64,000 nucleotides of DNA from Terfezia claveryi (lineage: Eukaryota > Ascomycota > Pezizomycetes > Pezizales > Pezizaceae): the NCBI GenBank assembly GCA_015179025.1, contig WHUX01000156.1, positions 1-64,000 of the forward strand, written 5' to 3'. A program made the translations under genes and the position numbers. Below, in pieces: positions 1 to 12,907 of the stretch; position 1 is the first letter of the stretch; each line of letters opens with the position of its first letter. The notes below the pieces were generated by a model. That model was not told the origin of the DNA. It ran no database searches and worked only from the letters and a program-made list of their open reading frames with translations.

Positions 1-2
1 AG

Positions 3-1613
3 ATTGATGCAAAGACTTTAGTGTATCAATTAAACCAGCTAGCTTCTGATTTACCAGGATCAGTGGTTATGAGATGGTTAGCGTGGATTCGATTATTCGA
101 TTTCGAGGTCAAGTATGTCTCCGGAGTTAAACATGGTGGACCTGACGGATTATCTAGAAGAGAAAGAGGAATTGATTCACTGGAAGAACTCTCACCTAAT
201 GAGTTTGATGACATTCTAGACGCAGATCTAGACCTCATTAGTGCAAAATTGAAGCCAGAGACCCATGGACTATGGGAATGCATATTGCCAGCTCAAATAT
301 CAGCAACAGATGCGAAATGGTTTAGCACCATTATAGATTACCTTACCATGATGCAAAGGCCAGGTGGTATAGCGGATAAAGATTTTCGAAAAATCCGGTA
401 TCAAGCAACTAGATATATGATTCGGGACGGGAATCTATACAAACGGATGAAAGGAAATATGCCACCTGCAAGAGTTATTTGGGATGATACAGAAAAAAGG
501 CGAATATTGCAAGAACTACACGATGAAAGTGGACATTGCGGAAGGAATAGTACTTACCAGAAAATCAAGCTACGCTATTGGTGGAGAAATTTATACGATG
601 ACGTAAGAGAATATGTCCGTACATGTGATAGATGTCAACGACGTAAACCTAACCAGTTTGACGAGGAACTACACCCAACACTGTATAATGCCATGTGGAG
701 AAAAGTCGGACTAGACATAATTCATATGCCGAAAGATGCAGGTTGTGGTTATATTGTGGCAATGCGGGATGATTTTACTGGATGGATTGAAGCTAAACCT
801 ATTCGAAGTGCAAACGCTAAGACTGTTGCGGCATTCGTGCTAGATTGGATTACCCGATTTGGAGTACTAGCACGCATTGTATGCGACCATGGATCGGAAA
901 ATAAAGGAAAAGTACAAGAGATATTGAAGCAATACAACATTGTCAATATCGCGATTGCTGCATACCACCCTCAATCCAACGCTTTAGTGGAAAGAGGACA
1001 TCAACAAATCATAGATGCGCTTGCGAAATTGGGAAAGAATTGGACTAAAAATTTGCTGTTTGTTCTTTGGGCTGATCGAATTACAACACGAGTTTCTACG
1101 GAATATCCACTATTTACACTGGTGTTTAGACAAGATTGCATACTTCCAATTGAATTGACAGCTATATCATGGGCAATGGTTGATTGGAATCGTATTTCTA
1201 CAAGAGATCAACTGCTTGCTACCCGAGCCAAACAACTGGAAAGAAAGAAAGAGCATTTAGAGATTGCAGCGGATCGGTTAGCGAAGAATCGACAAGCAAA
1301 CAAAACATTCTTTGATCGGAATAGAAGACAAAGGAAGGAAGATCTAGATATCGGAGATTTGGTTCTTCTCTATAACAGTGTCCTAACTAATCAATGGTCA
1401 AGAAAGCTAGAAAACCGTTGGCTTGGCCCATACCTGATAAGAGATCTATGCAGGGATTGGGGAACTTACCTATTGGAGGAATTGGATGGCACTCCCATGA
1501 AACTACCATATCCAGGAGAAAGATTGAAGAGGTTTTACCCAAGAACAGGGGTAGATTGTGAAAAATATGGCGAAGTACAGGATGAAACAATCAAAATGGA
1601 TCTCAACCAATAG
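3..1613 (+). CDS. Ty3/gypsy pol, 3' part (RNase H tail and integrase), cut by window edge
   Basis: The frame is open from base 3, so the true start lies outside the window. Counting from the methionine at 21, the first ~45 residues resemble the end of a retroelement RNase H/connection region (KYVSGVKHGGPDGLSRR). An HHCC integrase zinc finger follows (H167, H172, C202, C205), then the DDE core: D232 in LDIIHMP, D289 in VCDHGSEN and E324 in NALVERG. Near residue 466 there is a GPY/F-type module (RWLGPYLI). No chromodomain follows. The protein would integrate element cDNA into chromosomes. The integrase frame has no stop, so this copy is much younger than the relics to its right. It is followed by a polypurine tract and then by a second, broken reading frame before a second identical tract. 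Confidence 0.93.
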   Translation: MDAKTLVYQLNQLASDLPGSVVMRWLAWIRLFDFEVKYVSGVKHGGPDGLSRRERGIDSLEELSPNEFDDILDADLDLISAKLKPETHGLWECILPAQISATDAKWFSTIIDYLTMMQRPGGIADKDFRKIRYQATRYMIRDGNLYKRMKGNMPPARVIWDDTEKRRILQELHDESGHCGRNSTYQKIKLRYWWRNLYDDVREYVRTCDRCQRRKPNQFDEELHPTLYNAMWRKVGLDIIHMPKDAGCGYIVAMRDDFTGWIEAKPIRSANAKTVAAFVLDWITRFGVLARIVCDHGSENKGKVQEILKQYNIVNIAIAAYHPQSNALVERGHQQIIDALAKLGKNWTKNLLFVLWADRITTRVSTEYPLFTLVFRQDCILPIELTAISWAMVDWNRISTRDQLLATRAKQLERKKEHLEIAADRLAKNRQANKTFFDRNRRQRKEDLDIGDLVLLYNSVLTNQWSRKLENRWLGPYLIRDLCRDWGTYLLEELDGTPMKLPYPGERLKRFYPRTGVDCEKYGEVQDETIKMDLNQ

Positions 1614-1686
1614 GAAATAGTACAAAAATTTTCAATTCGAAATATGGTCATGAGGGAACTTCAGAATGGCCTGGAGTTTACTACCA

Positions 1687-1702
1687 TTAAGAAGGGGGGA
1701 CG
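1687..1702 (+). other. Polypurine tract, copy 1
   Basis: The 16-mer TTAAGAAGGGGGGACG lies 74 bp after the integrase stop. It is the kind of purine run that primes plus-strand DNA synthesis just upstream of a 3' LTR. An identical 16-mer occurs at 3298-3313. Here it is followed not by an obvious LTR but by a pyrimidine-rich leader and a new ATG at 1823. Confidence 0.6.
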
Positions 1703-1822
1703 AATAACCCATTCTCCTCTTTTTCGAACTTCATACCATACACACACAGCACTCTTACATATATTTCCGAATACACCTCTACTTTCACATATCTTTATAT
1801 CTTCTCTTTACCTTTATACACA

Positions 1823-3270
1823 ATGTCAGCATCTATTATCTTGGCTCGACCCAAGACGGTTGCAGAGGGTGAGCTACAGACGAAGTTCCAAGAAATGATG
1901 AGTTGCGAGGCAACCGTTAACACCCAATTCGAAGGAGCGGTAAAGTCCATTGTCGGCGGAAAAAATCAATGGACAATCCACCCTAATCGAACAAGCAACC
2001 GAAGCAGAACTACAAGCGTGGGGAGTCTCTAGAGAAGATGCACGTGACGATCTAAGAATGGACGAACTCAATAAGTTGGCGAAGTGTACAATGCATCAGT
2101 TAAGAGAAGACAGAATTACAATCTGTCTACCGAAAAATTCTGGGGTCCAAATTGGATGCCATTGCTCCAGGATATACAACCCCCTTGGCCATCGATTGAA
2201 TTTGCCAGACAATGTTCACTCGCAGCGGAAGAATTGTCATTTCATAAGGAATGGATCTAGTGCACAACATTTTACCACGGTTCGTCATAGAAATTGAAGA
2301 CCGAAAATCAACCCCCCGCACGCAGAAAGATAAGTGGCTTATGGTTGAGGATATTAGATGGGTCTTGCAGGATCGAGACCTACCTCCAATTCTCCCGAAC
2401 GATCAGAAGAAATATCATACTGCATATGTAGCTATGATGACATCGATAGCAGAAAAATAAGGGGCAACAAATGCCAGAGATCTTATCCAGAACGCCAAAG
2501 CTGAACAACGCCAATCCCATATAGATGAACTTCCACAATCCGAAGATACAGTAGTGCCAACTGCAGGTAGTTCGGTGGCTACTGTGTGCCGAAGCAAGCG
2601 AATACGAAGAGCTAGTGTTACTGCAGCTCAGTCTACTACAAAGAAGGGAGTACGGTCAAAGCAAGGAGGAGAGCTAGCGAAGAGAAAAAGGGTGAAGTCC
2701 CCAGAGGAGGTAACACCGGCATATACCAGAGTACGATTTGAACAGGCAGAGGTTGAAGATTGTGACCCGGAATACATCAAACTACTAGATCAGGAGGATA
2801 TCGAGGATCTCGACGATGACACAAAGACCGATATCGAAGTAGTGGAAAAGATTCGAGAACTTCTGCTATCAGCAGCCACTAATGAAGCTGATGAGGATCA
2901 ACAAATACCAACAACTAGGATAGCAAGACGACTACGGATGCTAATGTCGGGAATCAAAATAAAGGTTGTGTCAATTGAAAGTGACGACCCCATTCCTCTC
3001 AGGAAAACTCGGAGAGATAAGGGGATTCCACATCTAAAAATGAGAAAACAGGACCTACCACAAACACAACCTATTACAGCAGCATCTCCTAGTGTACAGC
3101 TGCCGTCAAAACGACCAGCTCCACCAAGTCGCCAAGATACTGAATCGCCAATCGATAAGGTCAGAGAAGCTCATAGGAATACCGGAGTCTACACCTCCGA
3201 TGAATATAAAGATAAGGAAGAAGGTGAAGGGGATGATAATGAAGAGGAGTGGCAGGACCAAGATGATTGA
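1823..3270 (+). pseudogene. Broken post-integrase ORF of the gypsy element (unknown protein)
   Basis: I do not recognise this protein. A reading frame begins at the ATG at 1823 after a CT-rich leader. It shifts frame near 1960, again near 2130 and again near 2250, and carries an in-frame TAA at 2458-2460. The longest intact piece (about 2461-3270) is very polar: basic stretches (RSKRIRR, KRKRVK) alternate with acidic ones (DQEDIEDLDDDTKTD) and it ends in a strongly acidic tail (EEGEGDDNEEEWQDQDD). No transmembrane segment or signal peptide is evident, which argues against a classical envelope protein. It occupies the place where some Ty3 elements carry a third ORF. It could also be a captured host fragment or an unrelated element. 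Confidence 0.55.
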
Positions 3271-3297
3271 CGGGCTGTGTTGACGAGGACGCCAACT

Positions 3298-3313
3298 TTA
3301 AGAAGGGGGGACG
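3298..3313 (+). other. Polypurine tract, copy 2
   Basis: This is the same 16-mer as at 1687-1702, placed 28 bp after the end of the post-pol ORF. It fits the second-strand primer site just before a 3' LTR. The following T-rich DNA could be that LTR, but I could not define its ends. Confidence 0.6.
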
Positions 3314-4480
3314 GACGGATATGGAGGGAATGGTTATTTTTTGGGTTTTTTTGGTTTTTATTTATCTTTTATTTAGTTATTTTTTCCTTGAGTTATTTTT
3401 TTTTAGATTTATTTATTTTTGATTTATTTTAACATTTTGAGAGTCAAACAGTTTTTAGTATGACTCTCAAATTACCACGCGACTCGATTACCTTTGATTT
3501 AGTTTAGCGGAGAATTGATTTAGGGGATATATCAGGCTATATTGTTAGACTCCTGAAGACCCTAAACAATGCAAATGAAGTCATTGGCAAAAGCGAAAAT
3601 TGGTTGAGATTACCCTGCAAGCAAAAAGTTTTCAAATAATTATGAGAGTCGAACAGTTTTTGGTATGACTCTCGGATTGATGATAAGAGTTGCTATTTTT
3701 ATCAAAAGGTGAAAGAATTAGTTCTTGTCGACTGAAGTTAAAACTGTTGAAGTGTTGGGATGATGTTGGATATCGGTAATGAATGTCACAAGAATGATCG
3801 ATTAAATAGCACGAGGGAACAGGGTAACGCGTGTGATAAGGGCCTAAGTAAGGCAGCAGATTAGTTTACATGTGAGAGTTTTTGAAGATAAAAGAGGTGG
3901 AAAATTGTGGTGATAAAGATAGGCATGCAGACATAGATACATGTACAGCAGCGCAGCAGTTAGCAGTTTATCAGCAGAGATCGTGTATTGTTCTCCGTGC
4001 GTGTTTAGGCCGTGCGTTGAGGACAGTATCACATGAATTGAATGGAATCACCTTCTACTATTACTCTCCTTATTTTCGTTGTCTATAGTGGCTCTCACCA
4101 ACTGGTCACAAAGTGCATGTTCCTCCGTTAGGAGAGAAGTGCCTCTATAATGGCATTACAATAACCAATCTGGCACAGAGAGTCTGCATTGAGGCCCTAG
4201 CGATTCCGCTGATCATTGTATGTGAGAACTACTCTAAATGCAAATTCTACGAGACTGACATTTATGTAGTAGAGTATACGGTATCAATTTTGCAACTGTC
4301 AGTTTACTATGGCAGGCCATTATAGGGGACATTTGTGTACAAACTACCCCGGAAAACAATTGCATGCTACTTCAGCCCCTAAACAGATAGCACCAGACCA
4401 TCATAGGCTCTCAGATAGCCTGAAGTGACAACGCCTAGACACTACCGTTACAGTCGCATGTATCCCACAAACCAACTCTA
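3314..4480. other. Gene-free stretch, probable 3' LTR region with two copies of a short inverted repeat
   Basis: The first 110 bases are T-rich. A small inverted-repeat module (arms TGAGAGTCA / TGACTCTCA around a loop with AACAGTTTTT) occurs at 3439-3475 and again, slightly changed, at 3643-3678. No convincing ORF is present. The stretch may contain the gypsy 3' LTR, since it starts directly after a polypurine tract, but no TG...CA ends or target duplication could be assigned. Confidence 0.35.
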
Positions 4481-4489
4481 TAGTTAGAA

Positions 4490-7359
4490 CCATTAATGCA
4501 CCGAACGTTAAGGATACATTATTAGATTCCCTAAATCTTCATCTACCTGTTGAGGAGTATCTGCTATCATCACTTCAAGTTAGGCAAGTCATATACCAGT
4601 CATTATTTATCCAGATTCGGGACCCATCATGTAATCCTTTATCATCTTTCACCAACGCTTATGAATATAAGATAGTACGATTCTTCCATTAGAGCAAGAC
4701 CACAATGAAGCAGATTGACCAATTTTTCAAGTATGAACTGCTCCTTATCGGTATGTTCCGGATATTGGGGGTTGTGTATTGGTCAAGTTATACCTGGCAG
4801 AATAAGTTGCAAGCACTAATCAACCAACTAGCATGGTAACATGGGAGGGTGGATTTCCACCTCTAAAAAGGAGTCATGTTTTTTTATTGGGATATTGAAC
4901 AATGCATTTAATATCTTCTCCGCTAGAAGGCATATGCTCAGTATCTTGTCTTCAAACCTCAGTGGGACTTCGATCAATAAGGTAATAGAGTATATACGGG
5001 AATGCATATAGAGGACTAGTGTTGGGATATGCAGGTACTTATTTATTATTCTTATTTGTGAACAGCTACTTACAGGCTACCAGATGACCCTTCCAAATGG
5101 CTCTAGCCTTATACCTATTCTAATAACCTCTAATCAAACAAGCTTGACCAACTTTTCTGGCAATAAGAAATTATGGCCAATTTTCATGAGCTTAGAGAAC
5201 ATCCCATCAGATATACGAAATAAGCCTTCATGGCAAGCCTGGATCCTCATAGGCCTCTTACCTATAGGCCTGAAGCAAACAACAGCTATCAAGGGATTTT
5301 CAGTTCAGAATCAAGAGTATAACTCCTTGGAGATACAATACTGACTAATGGAATGGATCCTGACACTACTAGTTACTATTTTTGAGGTAAGGATTCTGTC
5401 ACCAGACTCTGTAGGATATTCGCTGACTCCTGACAGGCTGGTAGGTTGGATATGGTATGTGGGGATAAGAATGTTCGACATTGTATACCAATCCTATCCG
5501 TATGGCTTGCAGATTACATGGAGAATATAAATATTCATTGTATAAAAGTGAACTAGTGTCCAATCTGTATAGCGAGTTAAAATCAGCTTGGATTATTACC
5601 AAAGCGACCGTACACTTAGCGCGACCACATGCGCTATGAGCGCCTTAAAGCAGCTAATGATAACGATGTGTTTGTCACCCTCCCTTACCCCCCCTTCTCC
5701 ACATTGACTAGACTAATGCAGAAGAACAGCTTGACCGATTTGGATATTAAGCCCATCCATAATGAACTGTGGGGTCTTCCTAAGGTCAGCCCACCGATGA
5801 TAGTATGAGCGGACATACTTCATAATATACATCTAGATATCCAGAAAAATCTCATATAGTGGATTCAAGGGTTCTTGAGTAAACATAAAAGGCTTGCAAC
5901 TTTCAATAAAATATAGAGCACCTTACCACCGTACTAAGGGTTTACGCCACTACAGAAGCAGTATCGCCAAATCACTATGTGGAGCAGTACAGAAATGCGT
6001 GGTTTCGGATGGGTCATACTTACTTGTTTTATGGCTACCATGCACCATGAGATGGCCACCAGCCGCTTGACACCAGCTGCTTAAGCTGATATCAAGATTG
6101 TGATATGAGCTGTTCGTACTCTGTTGGACTTCTGCTTAATAGCTCAGTATTAAAGTCATACTCCGGAGACTATGCAATATATGTCTAACTACCTGCAGGA
6201 CTTCCACAAGTATCGGCATGTATTTGGCGAATTTCGTACAAGTAAGGCTGACAATAGGAAAGTGAAGGGGACCTCTAAGGATCTGGCAGCTATTCAGGCT
6301 CATCAAGCAACCATCTCCAGTTATTTTATGGTGACTGCCACCTAGAAGGCAAACCAAGCATCAGCGAATCGAGAGGAACAACAAGGCCTTATAACCGATA
6401 TACTAGGTCAGGCAATATTCAACTACTCTAAGCTGCACTTGTTTACACATTACTTACAACAGGTCATCCAATTTAGAAGCCTCCTACAGTATTCAATGGA
6501 GATTATAGAAGCCATTTACAAGCCACTCAAAGAAGCCTACAAACAGTCGAATAGGGTTGATGCAACTGTCCAGATTTTTGATATGCATGCTAGAGACTAT
6601 GCATTCAAAATACTAGAGTTAAATTTATGTATGTGGAATAAGGAGGTGAAGTTTGACTATGACATCAAAGCTCTAGTTGTGTCGATGAGAAAGGATATAG
6701 AAGGTGCAGTTAAGAATGAAGACTATCCGAAATTAACTGGCTAACAGCAGGTACGGAATACACCACCAGAACCCCTGTCCATCCTTGCAACAGCTCTGCA
6801 AATACCATACTTAGTCAGTAGGTTTCGAGATTACCTACGGCTCAGCAGTGATTCTGGAGGTTACCGAACGAATATAGAGGAGGAAGCGAACTACTGAAAG
6901 GAGTACTACAATAGGGTTTTGGTATCAGAGCAACAATTTCAAGGAGATGGTGAACAAATCAATCATGTATACTGGACAGGGGATCGGGACCTTAGAAGAT
7001 GGAGAAATGTGAGGGTAGATTGGATTTGGGTGAGGAGGAGTCCATGATTATGGGACAGTGGTGGCCAGCTCGATGGTTGGACTGTAGCTAGAGTGGAGGG
7101 ACTTTTCAAGATCTGTGACAGGATGTAAGGAACACATGAGGTAGCATATGTGAGGTTACTTAGAATCAAGGGTTCCAGCAGGCCATATAGTGAGGAGAGA
7201 ATGATTCGGATGGAGAAACGTGAGTATGATAGAGCAATGCAAGTTATTGGGATTTCAGATATAGAGAGAATGGCACATGTGATACCATGGGAGATTGACA
7301 GGGTCTGGTTAGTTAACAACAGGATTAATTTCAATACATGGAATGAGTTATATGACTAG
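4490..7359 (+). pseudogene. Plavaka-type (CACTA-like) transposase relic
   Basis: Conceptual translation over this span repeatedly hits segments typical of fungal Plavaka transposases, interrupted by stops and frame changes. In order: LPVEEYLLSSLQVRQVIYQS (around 4540), TSLTNFSGNKKLWPIFMSLE then NIPSDIRNKPS (5120-5240), a DDE-region piece with ADILHNIHLDIQKNLI (around 5810), YRQITMWSSTEMRGFGWVIL (around 5965), KLHLFTHYLQQVIQFRSLLQ through NRVDATVQIFDMHARDYAF (6430-6610), and a C-terminal WLVNNRINFNTWNELYD (7306-7356). Gene order and spacing match one nearly full-length copy rather than scattered pieces. It cannot make a transposase in this state. Terminal inverted repeats were not found. Confidence 0.8.
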
Positions 7360-7935
7360 AATACATAGGAGCCAAATGTATAGAATGTGATGGGAATTGA
7401 AGTGAAAGTTCATGAACAAGTACTCTGGTTATGAAGCCGCAAATAAATTTGCTACAAAAAGACTTTGAAAGTTTAGCATAGCCTTTGTCAATAATAGTAT
7501 ACCATTGAATTATATTTTTACATCCTCAGTACTCTTGTGCCAGAATGCCAAGGGGACGTTGGAGGAATTTGAGAAGCCAACAATGGAACACAAGTTACTA
7601 CAAGAAGGTTGGTTATAGTAGGATTGTGAGGATAAGGAATCAGATGATAAGGACGCACTCACGTAAATTGGGGTCAAGGCCAATGGGTGCCCCAGCATAG
7701 AGGGCATTGAGAGGCATGCAATGGTTGGTTGGTCGTGCCAGAATTATCAGAATATAGAGAGGTATTGTATAGGTATATCAGCTAGGAGTAGCATTGGGAT
7801 GACCTAATGCACAAGGTAGGACAGGTAGAAGGTGGTTCGTTAAGGCACCAAGAGGGGGCGTTACAGCATAGAAATATCTATCCTGATGTTATTGACAGAG
7901 GTTTCTCAAGAATATCAAGCACCATATGGTTATTC
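7360..7935. other. Gene-free stretch between two transposon relics
   Basis: No supported gene. Short open frames are present but resemble no family I know. The sequence is probably more mutated transposon DNA, because recognisable relics abut both sides. Confidence 0.3.
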
Positions 7936-8372
7936 ATGTCTTGGAGATTAAGCTAGCTACTAGCAATCCCCTTCCTAAGCAAAAGTACCCCCTACTTCCT
8001 CCTATAGTGATTATAGGTAAAGAGAAGTAGTAGGTTGAGGAAGTACTAGACTTTAGGAAGTGCTATAGGCAAGTTCAGTATAAGGTCAAGTAGTTAGGGG
8101 ATGAAGAATATATTTAGTAACCTGTAGAGGACTTAGATAATACATAGGATTTGGTCACCCTATTCTACTAGCAATACTTAAAGAAGCCTCATTCAATTAA
8201 ATAATATCAAGCCTTTTGAAAGTTATATGATAGGGCCCACTCAACTCTCATTTTTATTGTTTTTTTAGAGTTGAGGTTCTGGTTCTTACTTTTGTTTTTA
8301 TTTCTCTATTGATTTTGCTAGTTGTCTTACCTAGGCCTCCATATCATTAGAGCTCTAACCTAAAGGGGAGAT
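7936..8372 (+). pseudogene. Chromovirus (Ty3/gypsy) pol C-terminus with mutated chromodomain
   Basis: One frame reads like the tail of a chromoviral integrase: a proline-rich linker (KYPLLPPIVIIGKEK), then a chromodomain-like VEEVLDFRKCYR.VQYKVK.LGDEEYI..PVEDLDNT.DLV, where the dots are stop codons. Stops fall where the family carries Trp (TGG to TAG in the KW and TW positions) or Gln (CAG to TAG). Further stops follow in YQQYL-like and SIK-YQAF positions. A short purine run (AAAGGGGAGA, 8361-8370) closes the frame directly before a TGTTACA sequence, the classic order pol, polypurine tract, LTR. Confidence 0.7.
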
Positions 8373-8826
8373 AGTGTTACAACTGTATTTTTAGTCTTAT
8401 TTTAATACTTGAATAGGCTTGTTCATATATTGTTCTAATTTAATATACAAATAGGCTTATTCAAGTATTATTGATATATAATTATTATCTTAGCTTCCAA
8501 GGTAGGAATCTTAAGATGCTTATTTCTTCTATAGCTTTAGTCTAAAATTATATATATATATATCTTCATCTCTTCACCCTCTCGTTAGATTCTTATCCAA
8601 TATCTTATATCCTAATATAGATCTTATCTCTCTCTACATAGGTATACTCCCTTATATACTCCCTCATCTTGCCTTGTCCTGTAAATAACTCTGTAATATA
8701 GCTGCTTCCCTCTAACATATGTAGCAACTGCCTTTGCATATTTTATACTTGTTGTCTCTATCTCTCTTATCTCTTGCTTTTACTCTAGTGTATCCCTTAG
8801 TTGTTTTATTCTTAGAGCTCACATTA
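8373..8826 (+). repeat. Probable 3' LTR of the chromovirus
   Basis: It begins TGTTACAACTG immediately after a purine tract and probably ends at GAGCTCACA near 8825, giving about 450 bp. It is rich in TA steps and pyrimidine runs (TCTCTATCTCTCTTATC). The start is well placed. The end is a guess, because no partner LTR or target duplication is visible in the window. Confidence 0.4.
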
Positions 8827-10190
8827 TAATAAAAAATATAATATTATAAATAAGTTATAACTATAGAAATTTTTCTGAAAAAAGATAAATAAAAGTTGGA
8901 AAAAATATAAATATAGCTGTAACTCAAATATATTATAGACTTAATAAGAGTAAATCTATATAAAACTTAAAATACTATTTGGATTTTATTATATTATTTA
9001 TATAAAAGTAGTAGATTTAATAGAAGTATAGATCTAATAATAAATAATTAAATTTAAATAATACTTTTTATAATAATTTAGTAGCATTATTATTAAATAG
9101 TTGTCTAAATAAAAAGTTACTTCTTAATTAGAAATATTATAGTCTAATATATATTGATTAAGTAGTCTAAACTATAATACTTTATATATAAACTAATATA
9201 TAGGAGCTAAACCTAAATAAAACAAATAATAATATAAGAGGATTAACTTAATAAAATATAATAGAAATATATTACAGAAAGTATATATATAAGATTTTAT
9301 ATTAGAAGCTATAATTTTCTATTTATTAATCTCTTTAATACTATTTATAATATACTACTACCTCTATATAGGTAATTAGTCTCTTATATAGTTTGCTACT
9401 TATAGTAAAGTATTAGTTCTATAATTAGAATAGGTTTCTTATCTAAGCTATAATATAAAGCAAATCCTTATAGTAATGATATATAATAGAAAAAAAAGCT
9501 ATGTGATATAAATTTAAGAGATTATAAGAATAAAAATATATAATAAAAAGGAAATATAATATAATATAGAGTCAATAATATAATATAGATCTTTAATATA
9601 AGAAAATATAATATAATAAAAGATTAAGTACTAAATATAAGCAGGTTTAGTAAAATAAATATAAAATATAATATAATATAAACTAAAAATTTAAAGGGTA
9701 TAATATTGAGGAAGAAGCTATATATCTTAATATAGATTTTTTATTTACTAATATTCTTAGTTATCTTACTTTTTTTTATTATATTATAAATTAAAGCTAA
9801 TATTACTATAATTAATACTTAATAAGTTAAGTTTATTCTATAAAAAAGAGTAGAATTTAAAACTATTAAAAAACTATATAAATATATAAAGTACTAAATA
9901 TATAAAAGTAAAATAAGTTCTAATAACTTTTTTAGAGTATAACTTAAGTAGAACTAAAACAACACTAATATGAATTTAGATAGCATGTTTTATATTATAT
10001 TTTGAATATTAATGATTTAATAACAATTTGTCTAATTATGCTAGAACTTTGTATACATCTTTAGCATGTATATATTATAATATTATTAAATATAGAGCCT
10101 GTATGCCTTCTAATTAGTATTATATGACTGCTACTAGTACCTGAATAAAAATGCATCATATGCCAGGGCCCTAGGGCTACAAAGTAGGCC
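8827..10190. other. Very AT-rich, TA-dominated stretch
   Basis: About 1.3 kb composed almost entirely of A and T, with TATA/TAAT/ATTA steps everywhere and almost no CpG or CpA. There is no ORF of note. It looks like repeat DNA eroded by C-to-T change (repeat-induced point mutation or decay of methylated cytosines). It ends abruptly at about 10.16 kb, where normal base composition returns. Confidence 0.6.
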
Positions 10191-10619
10191 CAGTACAGTT
10201 ACAGTAGCACCTCAGGGAACTCGAGACGGAGTGTGTAAAGTTTGGTGGCTATTGGAGTGAAATTGGCTGAGATATCGAGAAGAACTCCAAGATATACCGT
10301 GCCAAGAAACGTGATCCACTTCTCCATCGTGTACAGTATCTTTTGCTCGCCTTGGCTGAGGTCAGTGTGTTGCTTGGGTTTGCCGTCCGTACCATCCTTT
10401 TGCAGCTCTTCGTTTTCAGGGTCACTATTGTTTGTTTTCCCTTGTTGCACTTGTTCCGTGAGGTCCTGTCACTCCCCTGCAGCGATGCGCCATCAACATT
10501 ACCCGAGCTTGTTTTGTTGCTAAGCTATTCCCCCTCCGAATACAAATATTGTTTCCACATCCAGTGCCCAACAAGAACAGGAAAGTTGATAAAGAAAAAG
10601 GGAAAGAGGATAAACTACT

Positions 10620-12689
<2,070 letters not shown>

Positions 12690-12826
12690 AGTAGTGGTGG
12701 TCACTTCTTAATTGCAATCTGAAAATTGCAATAACGAAGCGCCTTGGCAACTTGGCGCCCACTCTGATTGGCCAGGCTCGTTATTGCAATTTTCATAATT
12801 GCAATTAAGAAGTGACCACCACTACT
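12690..12826. mobile_element. 137-bp MITE-like element with perfect 29-bp terminal inverted repeats
   Basis: The left end AGTAGTGGTGGTCACTTCTT continues through AATTGCAAT, and the right end is its exact reverse complement over 29 bases. A second, inner inverted repeat (GAAAATTGCAATAACGA against TCGTTATTGCAATTTTC) lies just inside, so most of the unit folds into one long hairpin. There is no coding capacity. A target-site duplication could not be assigned with confidence. Confidence 0.8.
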
Positions 12827-12907
12827 GATCGATCCACCAATGGTAACTAGTTTTAGATATTCTGCAAACTAGCTTTCAACAGTGACTAAAAAGTGGCCTA
12901 AGAAAAC

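Noticed and set aside
8827..10190. Possible mitochondrial insertion because of the extreme AT content
   Set aside because: No mitochondrial gene fragments or rRNA are recognisable, and the neighbouring chromovirus shows the same drift to TA, so repeat decay is the simpler reading.
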